Of a stretch of DNA of 64,000 nucleotides, positions 1-8,000 are shown in pieces. The translations under genes were made by a program, and so were the position numbers. The stretch lies in contig NZ_LXSL01000017.1 in NCBI RefSeq assembly GCF_001648355.1, forward strand, positions 34,925-98,924. Reading direction: 5' to 3'. The notes beneath the pieces are model-generated. The model worked only from the letters and a program-made list of their open reading frames with translations. It had not been told where the DNA came from and did not search any database. The DNA comes from Eikenella longinqua. GTDB lineage: Bacteria; Pseudomonadota; Gammaproteobacteria; Burkholderiales; Neisseriaceae. Position 1 is the first letter of the stretch. Each line of letters starts with the position of its first letter.

Positions 1-198
1 GCGTGCAGTTTCCGCGGCGGGGTTTACGAGCTCAAAAGCTCCGGGCATCCGCGTTACGTGTTTTTCAAATTGCATGCCCGCCGCCCCGGCCAACGCTTTG
101 CCCGCAGTATTAACCTCAGCCTGTGCGCCAATCCCGGCGCCTTAATCAAAGAGTTGGTGGGCAGCGAATCGTTTATCCTGTGGCCTTACAAAACATAA
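1..198 (+). CDS. C-terminal end of an unidentified protein
   Basis: The first reading frame is open from base 1 and gives about 65 residues, ending in LWPYKT before a TAA at 196-198. The start lies outside the window. I do not recognise the family: the visible part is basic and has no clear motif. A DUS begins right after the stop (199), forming one arm of a DUS-bounded repeat that probably also ends transcription. Confidence 0.6.
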   Translation, partial: ACSFRGGVYELKSSGHPRYVFFKLHARRPGQRFARSINLSLCANPGALIKELVGSESFILWPYKT

Positions 199-331
199 AG
201 GCTACCTGAAAACGATGTCTTGCGAAGCAAGGCTGAGTTTCTGCGAAGCTAAAGCACCGCTTCAACGAAGTTAAACCGAGCAAAACAAGTTTCTGCGAAG
301 CTAAACCCGCAAACCATTTTTCAGGTAGCCT
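199..331. repeat. DUS-bounded repeat element, long copy
   Basis: An Eikenella DUS at 199-210 and its reverse complement at 320-331 enclose about 109 bases built of short modules, such as TCTTGCGAAGCAAGGC, TTTCTGCGAAGCTAAA (twice) and CTTCAACGAAGTTAAA. The same modules in the same order recur at 1201-1280 and 36340-36444. The outer arms can pair, so a transcript would fold into a long stem. It may act as a terminator for the gene ending at 198. Confidence 0.75.
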
Positions 332-368
332 CAACCCAAGCACCCCATCCCACCCCAACCATCCCGCC

Positions 369-1175
369 ATGAAACGCCTCCTCCTCATCTTCGCCCTCCT
401 GCTTTCCCCCGTCCTGCACGCCGCACCGCCCAATCTCATCCTCGCCAAAGAATACAGCGGCCAAAACATTGCCGGCTGGGCCATGAGCGAAAAGCTCGAC
501 GGCGTGCGCGCCTATTGGGACGGGCAAAAACTCATCAGCCGCCAAGGCCACCCCTTTTCCCCGCCCGCCGGATTCACTCGCGATTTCCCGCCCTTTCCGC
601 TCGACGGCGAACTCTACAGCCGGCACGGCGCCTTCGAGCAGATTTCCGCCACCGTGCGCCGCAGCGGCAGCGATTGGAGCGGCATCAAACTGCACGTTTT
701 CGACGCCCCGCAAGCCCCCGGCAACCTCTATCAACGCCTCGAACTCGTGCGGCGCCACCTCGCCGCCCACCCCCGCGCCAACATCGCCCTCATCCCGCAA
801 ACCCCCGCCCGCAATATCGAGCACGCCCGCCAATTCCTGCGCCAAATCGAAAACCAAGGCGGCGAAGGCGTGATGCTGCGCAACCCCGATACCCCCTACC
901 AAGGCGGCCGCAGCAGCAACCTGCTCAAGCTCAAAAGCGCCCACGACGCCGAATGCACCGTTACCGCCCACCACGAAGGCAAAGGCCGCAACACCGGTCT
1001 GCTCGGCGCCGTGTCCTGCCGCAACGAGCTGGGCGAATTCCGCATCGGCTCCGGCTTCAAAGACGCCGACCGCCGCAACCCGCCCCCCATCGGCAGCCGC
1101 ATCACCTACAAATACCGCGGCTTCACCGCCAAAGGCACCCCCCGCTTCGCCACCTACCTGCGCCGTGCCAACTGA
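369..1175 (+). CDS. ligE: Secreted ATP-dependent DNA ligase (Lig E type)
   Basis: Minimal ATP-dependent DNA ligase of 268 residues that seals nicks in DNA via a lysyl-AMP intermediate. Residues 1-19 form a signal peptide ending in HAA, so the enzyme should act in the periplasm or outside the cell. The nucleotidyltransferase motif EKLDGVR places the catalytic lysine at residue 42; LDGELY, GGEGVMLRNP and LLKLK match later motifs, and a C-terminal OB-fold-like part follows. There is no BRCT or zinc domain, as expected for Lig E of Neisseria and Haemophilus. The family is linked in the literature to extracellular DNA and biofilm. Transcribed alone, flanked by DUS repeats. Confidence 0.9.
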   Translation: MKRLLLIFALLLSPVLHAAPPNLILAKEYSGQNIAGWAMSEKLDGVRAYWDGQKLISRQGHPFSPPAGFTRDFPPFPLDGELYSRHGAFEQISATVRRSGSDWSGIKLHVFDAPQAPGNLYQRLELVRRHLAAHPRANIALIPQTPARNIEHARQFLRQIENQGGEGVMLRNPDTPYQGGRSSNLLKLKSAHDAECTVTAHHEGKGRNTGLLGAVSCRNELGEFRIGSGFKDADRRNPPPIGSRITYKYRGFTAKGTPRFATYLRRAN

Positions 1176-1200
1176 ACCCTAAGCCGCCTGCCCGCGCAAA

Positions 1201-1280
1201 AGGCTACCTGAAAACGATGTCTTGCGAAGCAAGGCTGAGTTTCTGCGAAGCTAAAACGCAAATCTGTTTTCAGGTAGCCT
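1201..1280. repeat. DUS-bounded repeat element, short copy
   Basis: DUS at 1201-1212 and inverted DUS at 1269-1280 enclose the same first modules as the copy at 199-331 (TCTTGCGAAGCAAGGC, then TTTCTGCGAAGCTAAA) but lack the later ones. It lies 25 bases after the ligE stop and probably terminates that transcript. Confidence 0.75.
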
Positions 1281-1364
1281 TTCGCCAGCCCGCCGCCGCG
1301 TTGCCTAAGCTCCCGCACCAGCCGTTTGCCATGCCATACTGCGCCGTTTCCCTCCGGCTTCGTC

Positions 1365-1370
1365 TATAAT
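1365..1370 (+). promoter_or_regulatory. Probable -10 box for the lipoprotein-ketosynthase-dehydratase operon
   Basis: TATAAT lies 37 bases before the lipoprotein start at 1407. No good -35 box is visible at the right distance, so this rests on the -10 match and position only. Confidence 0.4.
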
Positions 1371-1406
1371 CCCTCCTTCCGTTTACCCCGCAAAGGCTAC
1401 CTGAAA

Positions 1407-1826
1407 ATGCCCGCCACACGCCTCCTCCCCCTCCTCGCCGCGCTGCTGCTTGCCGCCTGCGGCGCCACCTTCGCCCCGCAGGATTTGCCGCATCTGGCGG
1501 CGGGCGAGAGCCGCCGTTTCAAGCTGGAGCGGCTGGACGAAACCGGCGCGGCGGAGCAGGTGTCGCTGCTGGTGGTGCAGGGCGAGGCGGGCGGGCAGTC
1601 GCGCTGGATTCAAACCGACGCGTTCGGCGCGCCGCTGGCGCGTTTGCTGGCCACGCCAAGCGGCTGGCGGCGCGACGGTTTCGTGCCGCCGAACCATGCT
1701 TCGCAGGCGGTGTTCACGGCGATGTTCCCGCTGTTGGAAAACGGTTTTTCTGACGGCCGGCCGCGCGAACTGGAAAGCGGCGGGGCGAAATGGCGGCTCA
1801 CGCCTTTGGGAGAGAACGATGAATAA
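1407..1826 (+). CDS. DUF3261-like outer-membrane lipoprotein
   Basis: Lipoprotein of 139 residues. The signal peptide ends in a clear lipobox (LLAAC, Cys about residue 16), so it should be lipidated and probably sorted to the outer membrane. The start at 1407 is chosen over an upstream ATG at 1326 because it places the signal peptide at the N-terminus. A DUS (1394-1405) fills the space just before the start. The stop overlaps the ketosynthase start by 8 bases, so the two are translationally coupled. In aryl-polyene loci a DUF3261 lipoprotein sits directly before a ketosynthase and dehydratase; the order here is the same. Assignment to DUF3261 is by size, lipobox and context. Confidence 0.7.
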   Translation: MPATRLLPLLAALLLAACGATFAPQDLPHLAAGESRRFKLERLDETGAAEQVSLLVVQGEAGGQSRWIQTDAFGAPLARLLATPSGWRRDGFVPPNHASQAVFTAMFPLLENGFSDGRPRELESGGAKWRLTPLGENDE

Positions 1827-3045
1827 GGCGCGGGCATACCTCGGTCGGCCGGGTTTGGTGTCGGCGTTGGGCAGCGGCGTGGCGGAACATGTGCGCGGCC
1901 TGTTGAGGCCGTCTGAAACCAGCCCGCTCACCTTTTCCACCGAATGGGTGAAGGGCAAAAACCGTGCTTTCGGCGCGGTAAACCGGCCGTTGCGCCCGTT
2001 TCCAAGCAATCTGCCCGCCGAACACCGCAGCCGCAACAACCAATTGCTGTGGGACGCTTTGGCGCAAATCGAACCGCAAATTCAGGTAGCCCTCAGCCGT
2101 TACGGCGCGGGCAGAATCGGCGTGGTCATCGGCACATCGGTGGGCGGTGCGGACGAAAACATCCCGCTGTTCCAACACGTTGCCAACGGTGGCGGCTGGG
2201 CGGACATGCCGTTCAAACAGCAGGCGCAACTGCTTTCCTCGCCCGCCGATTTTGCCGCAGCGGCGTACGGCCTGCGGGGCGCGTGCTACGGCGTGTCCAC
2301 CGCCTGCACTTCCGGCGCGCGCGCCCTCATCAGCGCGGCACGGCTCTTGCGGCTGGGCGTGTGCGACGCGGTGCTGTGCGGCGGCGTGGACACGCTCTCG
2401 CCGCTCACCATCAACGGCTTCGCCGCGCTGGAAGTGCTTTCAGACGGCCTCGCCAACCCGTTTTCCAAAAACCGCAACGGCATCAACATCGGCGAAGCCG
2501 CCGCCGTGTTCGTGATGACGCGCGAAGGCGGCGGCGATACCCTGCCGCTCTTGGGCTACGGCGCGAGCAGCGATGCGCACCACATGTCTTCCCCACGCCC
2601 CGACGGCCTCGGCGCGGCGCAGGCTTTTCAGGTAGCCTTAAACCACGCAGGTTTGCCGCCCGAAAGCATCGGCTGGATTAACCTGCACGGCACCGGCACG
2701 CCGCTCAACGACGGCATGGAAAGCCGCGCCGTGGCCGACGTGTTCGGCAGCCATACCGCTGCCACCTCCACCAAACCGCTCACCGGCCACACCCTCGGCG
2801 CAGCCGGCGCGCTGGAAGCCGCGTTTTTATGGATCATGGCCAGCCGCCGCGACAACCCCGAAGGCGCATTGCCGCCGCAATTGTGGGACGGCCAGGCCGA
2901 CCCCGCGCTGCCCCCAATCGCGCTCACAGTTTCAGGTAGCCATTGGCCGCAGGGGCGGCGCATCGGCGCGAGTTCGTCCTTCGCCTTCGGCGGCAACAAT
3001 AGCGTCCTCATCATCGGAGAAGAACATGCCGCAATGCCCGATTAA
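1819..3045 (+). CDS. Beta-ketoacyl-ACP synthase (aryl-polyene/fatty-acid type)
   Basis: Thiolase-fold condensing enzyme of 408 residues that extends acyl-ACP chains by decarboxylative condensation. The catalytic triad is visible: Cys163 in STACTSG, His290 in HGTGTP and His324 in LTGHTLGAAGA. Start is the ATG at 1819, overlapping the lipoprotein stop; the open frame runs further upstream but only over that gene. It overlaps the next gene by 20 bases. Position between a DUF3261-like lipoprotein and a small hot-dog dehydratase suggests aryl-polyene-type chain building rather than core FabF. Oddly the gene holds two perfect Neisseria-dialect DUS (1906-1917; inverted 2439-2450) besides Eikenella-type ones, a sign of transfer. 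Confidence 0.88.
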   Translation: MNKARAYLGRPGLVSALGSGVAEHVRGLLRPSETSPLTFSTEWVKGKNRAFGAVNRPLRPFPSNLPAEHRSRNNQLLWDALAQIEPQIQVALSRYGAGRIGVVIGTSVGGADENIPLFQHVANGGGWADMPFKQQAQLLSSPADFAAAAYGLRGACYGVSTACTSGARALISAARLLRLGVCDAVLCGGVDTLSPLTINGFAALEVLSDGLANPFSKNRNGINIGEAAAVFVMTREGGGDTLPLLGYGASSDAHHMSSPRPDGLGAAQAFQVALNHAGLPPESIGWINLHGTGTPLNDGMESRAVADVFGSHTAATSTKPLTGHTLGAAGALEAAFLWIMASRRDNPEGALPPQLWDGQADPALPPIALTVSGSHWPQGRRIGASSSFAFGGNNSVLIIGEEHAAMPD

Positions 3046-3529
3046 ACAGCCCGCCGCATTACTGCCGCACAGCGGCCGCATGGTGCTGCTGGATGAAGTT
3101 TTATCTTATGATAACAACAGCCTGAACGCCATCTGCACCGTCCGGCCCGACTGCATCCTGCTGCCAGACGGCGCAAACGCCCTGCCCGGCTGGCTCGGCA
3201 TGGAAATCATGGCGCAGGCCGTGGGCGCATGGGCGGGCGCGCACGCGCTGGACGCCGGCCGCCCCGTGCAGCTCGGCTTCCTGCTCGGCACGCGCAAGCT
3301 CACCTTCGCCCAGCCCGACATTCCCGTCGGCATCGTACTCGACGTGCAAATCACCCTGTCCTGGCAAGACAACGCCACCAACATGGGCGTGTTCGACTGC
3401 ACCCTAACCTGCCGCACCCCACCCCCTAGCCGCCCCGACCTCCCGCCCGGCACCCTGCTGCTCTCCGGCGCGCTCAACGTGTTCAGCCCCACCAGCCGCG
3501 AGGCCTTGGACGCGATTTTGGGGCGGTAG
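3026..3529 (+). CDS. 3-hydroxyacyl-ACP dehydratase-like hot-dog protein
   Basis: Single hot-dog domain of 167 residues. PHSGRMVLLDEV near residue 14 carries the typical catalytic-type His, and GWLGMEIMAQAVGAWAG around residue 55 matches the central helix of the ApeP/FabZ-like dehydratases. It would remove water from 3-hydroxyacyl-ACP made after the ketosynthase step. The start at 3026 lies 20 bases inside the ketosynthase gene, a third coupled gene of the operon. The ketoreductase, second ketosynthase and carrier proteins expected in a full aryl-polyene locus do not follow; decayed DNA does. Confidence 0.82.
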   Translation: MPQCPIKQPAALLPHSGRMVLLDEVLSYDNNSLNAICTVRPDCILLPDGANALPGWLGMEIMAQAVGAWAGAHALDAGRPVQLGFLLGTRKLTFAQPDIPVGIVLDVQITLSWQDNATNMGVFDCTLTCRTPPPSRPDLPPGTLLLSGALNVFSPTSREALDAILGR

Positions 3530-3665
3530 CGGAAATACTGCTGCCCTTTATTTTGGATCGGTTGCAGCTGGTGTTTTCAGGTAGCCTGAACGCGATCTGC
3601 AGTTAAGTATTTGTAATACATAGCCACCCGAAGGCGACTGGGTGGTATATTCAAACATGGCTTGT

Positions 3666-3944
3666 TTACCAACTGGAAATGTAAACCCCTTGTTTCTTGC
3701 CATAGGAATGAAATGCCGTACTTCCCTTATCAACCACACAAAAAGGTGTTGGTTTTTTATGAACACCAGAAATTTGATGATGTTTACGAGCAACCAGTGC
3801 TTTTTTGCCTGTTACAAGGCAGATTATATCTTTGAAATCATATGCTTATTTATCATTACCAGCAGAAATGGATAAATAATCCTGTGCCATTTTAGGTTGG
3901 CACACTAAAGCTGCAGACTCTTCCACCAAACGAAACTTATATTG
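3666..3944 (-). pseudogene. Decayed gene of unknown family
   Basis: Read leftwards from about 3944, one frame gives KFRLVEESAALVCQPKMA, continues to NDK, meets a stop (3846-3848), then resumes in the same frame with AYDFKDIICLVTGKKALVA and runs to a stop at 3666-3668. The protein-like composition on both sides of one in-frame stop suggests a broken gene, perhaps also truncated at its 5' end. The stretch is much more AT-rich than its neighbours, consistent with foreign origin. The family is not recognised. The rest of the gap 3530-4007 shows an inverted DUS near 3578 and nothing else I can name. Confidence 0.4.
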
Positions 3945-4007
3945 CTATCTTTAGCTTTAATAATCTTAGGAGCTGACGTAGATTAGCAGCTATGCTAGGC
4001 TACGAAA

Positions 4008-4538
4008 ATGCAAATAACCAATTGTAAACTAAGTGGGAAAATACAAAAGAAACTGCTCGAGTTTTTGTACTCGAAGTTACCGCCCGTGCTGCTGCCGATA
4101 TTTTAGGCATACAGCCCAACTCTGCCATCCTGTTCTACCGCAAAATCCGCCAAGTCATCAGCCATCATCTGGCACTGGCGGCCGATGAAATCTTTGACGG
4201 TGCCGTCGAACTGGACGAAAGCTATTTCGGCGGACGCCGTAAAGGCAGACGCAGACGTGGTGCGGCAGGCAAGGTAGTGGTATTCGGCATCCTGAAACAG
4301 CAGGGACGGGTCTACACCATTGTGGTGGATAACGCTAAGTCTGGAATGTTACTGCCTGTCATCAAAAAGAAAATCATGCCGGACAGCATTGTTTATACCA
4401 ACAGCCTGAGCAATAACGACAAGCTGGACGAGCAGTTTTATCCATTACCATATCAATCATTCTCAAGGGTTTGCAAAGCATCAGAACCACATTAACGGCA
4501 TCGCACCCTTTTGGAATCAGGCAAAGCGCGTCGTGTAG
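4008..4538 (+). mobile_element. IS1595-family (IS1016-like) transposase remnant
   Basis: Pieces of a DDE transposase are readable in three frames: a start MQITNCKLSGKIQKKLLEF (from 4008), then after a frameshift near 4060 VTARAAADILGIQPNSA and AVELDESYFGGRRKGRRR (the D-E-S-Y-F-G-G hallmark of the IS1595/ISXO2-like domain), and after a further shift near 4440 HINGIAPFWNQAKRVV, which ends at a TAG (4536-4538). The 3' end of the family protein is missing and another IS remnant starts 10 bases later. Non-functional. Confidence 0.8.
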
Positions 4539-4547
4539 AAAACAGTA

Positions 4548-5056
4548 GCGTTGTTTACAGTATTTCTAGGAGAATACTGAACATGAACATGCACAAAAAC
4601 ACCCGCCTCATCCCGCACCACCGCCAAGCCATCTGGCTGGCATATACACATCAGAAAGAAAGCTTTTCCTCCCTAGCCCGCCGCTACCAGGTCAGCCGCG
4701 TTACCATCTACCGCGCACTCAAAGCCGCCAGGGGCAGGCTGCTCAAACCCCAAAACAGTACCAACAAAGGCTCGGCCAACCATGCTTTCGGTGTAGTCTG
4801 TTATGAAAACGGGATTGGCCTGAAGTTTACCCGGGTTGCCCGTCTACAGACCGACGGTAAGGGCGGAACGGGCCATTCATACCCTGATGGAGATGTGGCA
4901 CGAGAAACAGTCGTTCGAGAGTTCGGAACACCGGCAGAAGGAACTGTGCCGCTTCGTCAATTTCTACAACACGGTGAAGCCGCATGCCGGTTTGAACGGC
5001 GATACGCCATTTGAGATATTACAGGCTTCATTCTCAACCTATGGTGTAAACGTCGC
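4548..5056 (+). mobile_element. Internally deleted IS481-like element
   Basis: The helix-turn-helix N-terminus of an IS481-type transposase starts at 4583 (MNMHKNTRLIPHHRQAIW, SLARRYQVSRVTIYRALK). It jumps at about 4768 from the NSTN region directly to KGSANHAFGVVCYENGIG, so most of the DDE core is deleted; a frameshift near 4858 then moves the C-terminus (RRFVNFYNTVKPH-like, LNGDTPFEILQA) to another frame. Ends carry imperfect inverted repeats, GCGTTGTTTACA (4548-4559) and TGTAAACGTCGC (5045-5056). The right end lies 9 bases from the mfd stop codon. Confidence 0.75.
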
Positions 5057-5065
5057 GGTTGATTT

Positions 5066-8000
5066 CTATACTGCTACCATACCTCCCTTCAGCCGCCGCA
5101 ACACATCCTTCACGGCATTTATCCTTGTCTCCACATCTCCCATTTCCGACGTAACCCTCAATTTGTCCGCCCCCGCCAGCCGATATTTTTTATCGCTCTG
5201 AATCAGCATAATAATCTCCGTCGGGTCGATTTGGTGGTGTTTGCCGAAGGTTACAGTTACGGCTTCGCCTGTGGCGTCGATGGCGTCTATACCCAATTCT
5301 TTTGCGGAGAGCCGCAGGTGGTGGCTTTCGATGAGGGTTTTGACGGGTTGTTCGGGCAGGCCGAAACGGTCCACCAACTCTTCGTGTATGGCGTTGATTT
5401 GCTGCACGGTTTCGCAGACGGCGAGGCGTTTGTAGAGGACGAGCCGTTCGTGGATGTCGGGGCAGTAGCTTTCAGGCAGCAGGGCGGGGCTGTGCAGTTT
5501 GATTTCGGTGGTGATGCCCAGCGGTGCGTCGAGGTCGGGCTGGCGGCCTTTTTTGAGGTCGCGCACGGCCTGTTTGAGCATTTCCGTATAAAGCGTGAAG
5601 CCGACCTGTATCATTTCGCCGGATTGTCCTTCGCCGAGGATTTCGCCTGCGCCGCGGATTTCCAAATCCTGCATGGCGAGGGTGAAGCCTGCGCCGAGTT
5701 CGTCTGCCGCCGCGATGGCGTCGAGGCGTTTTTCGGCGTCTTTGGTGATGTATTCGGGCGTGAGCAGGTAGGCGTAGGCTTGGTGGTGGCTGCGGCCGAC
5801 GCGCCCGCGAAGCTGATGCAGTTGCGCCAGTCCGAATTTGTCGGCGCGGTTGATGATGATGGTGTTGGCGTTGGGGATGTCGATGCCGGTTTCGATGATG
5901 GTGGAACAGAGCAACACGTTGAATCTTTGCTGCAAAAAGTCGCGCATCACTTGTTCCAGCTCGCGCTCGCGCAGTTGTCCGTGCGCCACGCCGATGCGGG
6001 CTTCGGGCAGCAAGGTTTCCAGCCGCTCGCGCATGTTTTCAATCGTATCCACTTCATTGTGCAGGAAAAACACCTGCCCGCCGCGTTTGAGTTCGCGCAA
6101 TACGGCTTCGCGCACGCTGCCTTCGCTGAACGGTTTGACAAAGGTTTTCACGGCAAGGCGGCGGCTGGGCGCGGTGGTAATCAGCGAGAAGTCGCGCAGG
6201 CCTTCGAGTGCCATGCTGAGCGTGCGCGGAATCGGCGTGGCGGTCATGGTAAGAATATCGACGTTGGCGCGCAGGCGTTTGAGCTGCTCTTTCTGGCGCA
6301 CGCCGAAGCGGTGTTCTTCGTCAATGATGACCAGTCCTAAGTTTTTGAATTTGATGTCGTCCTGCACCAGTTTGTGCGTGCCGATAACGATATCGACTGT
6401 ACCGTCTGCCATGCCTTCCAGCGCGGCTTTGGTGGCTTTGCTGTTGTTGAAACGCGAAAGGCTGGCGACTTTGACGGGGAAATCGGCGAAACGGTCGGCG
6501 AAGTTTTGCGCGTGCTGCTCGACCAGAAGCGTGGTCGGGGCGAGTACGGCGACCTGTTTGCCGCCCATCACCGCCACAAACGCGGCGCGCAGGGCGACTT
6601 CGGTTTTGCCGAAACCCACGTCGCCGCACACCAGCCGGTCCATCGGCTTCGCCTGCGTCAGGTCTTGAATCACGGCGGCAATGGCGGCGGCCTGGTCTTC
6701 AGTTTCCTCGTAGCCGAAGCCATCGGCAAACGCCTGATAGTCCAACTCGTTGATTTCAAACTTGTGTCCCGATTGGGCAGCACGTTGGGCGTAGAGGTTG
6801 AGCAACTCGGCGGCGGTGTCGCGCGCTTTTTCGGCGGCTTTGCGCTTCGCCTTGTTCCACGCACCGCTGCCGAGCTTGTGCAGGGCGACGTTTTCATGCG
6901 CCTGACCGGAGTAGCGGCTGATTAAATGCAGTTGCGAAACAGGCACATAAAGCTGCGCTTCGCCCGCGTATTCGAGCAACATCATTTCGTTGGTTTCGCC
7001 GCCCAAATTCATCGTTACCAAGCCCATATACCGCCCGATGCCGTGTTCTTCGTGCACGACGGGGTCGCCGATGTTGATTTCGGCAAGGTCGCGCAACAGG
7101 CCGTCCGATACGGCGGCGTGTTTCTTGCGGCGGTTGTGGACGCGGGCGCGGGCGACGTATTGGTAGAGCTCGGATTCGGTGATGACGGCAAGGCGCAGGC
7201 TGCTTTCGGGGGTGGGGCTACCTGAAAATTTATCCGCAGCATTTTCAGGTAGCCTTTCAATGTGCAGGCTACTTTTTGTGTTCAGGCCGACTGAAAGTTC
7301 GGGCGTAGGTCGGGCATTCAGGCTGCCTGAAAATTCCCCGCCCAGTTTGAACCCTTCCGCCAGCGGCGTTACCGCGATACACAGCGGCGCGGTATCGTCC
7401 AGAAACGCCTGCCAGCCCGCCACGGGCTTGGGTTTCAAGCCGTGCTGGGCGAAGAAGCCGAGCATGGTTTCGCGCCGCCCCGCGCTTTCGGCGCACAGCA
7501 GAATCCGCCCGTCAAAGGCCGTTTGGAAGCCTTGCAGCGCGGCCAGCGACTGTTCCGACTGGCGGTTCACGGCCACGTTCGGCAGCGCGTAGGGCGAAGC
7601 GGTGGTGATGTCCGGCCAAACTTGCGGATAGGCTTTCAGGCTGCCTGAAAAGCGGTCGGCGGGCAGATAGAGAAACTGCGGCGGCAGTGGCGGGTAAGCC
7701 ACATCGCCCTGCGCCAGCTTGTAGCGCGATTTCACTTCGGCATCAAAACGTGCGGCCTCGGCGTGCACGTCGCCCACGCACACCGCCAGCGCGTCGCCGC
7801 CCACATAGTCGAACAGCGTGGCCAGCCCGTCTTCAAAAAACAGCGGCAGGTAATATTCCACGCCCGCGCCGAACTGCCCGCGCCCTACCGCCTGATACAC
7901 GGCGGCCTCGTTCGGATTGCTTGGGATTTCTTCACGAAAGCGGTTGCGGAAGACTTTCTGCGCGTCCGCATCGGTGGGGAACTCGTGCGCGGGCAGCAGG

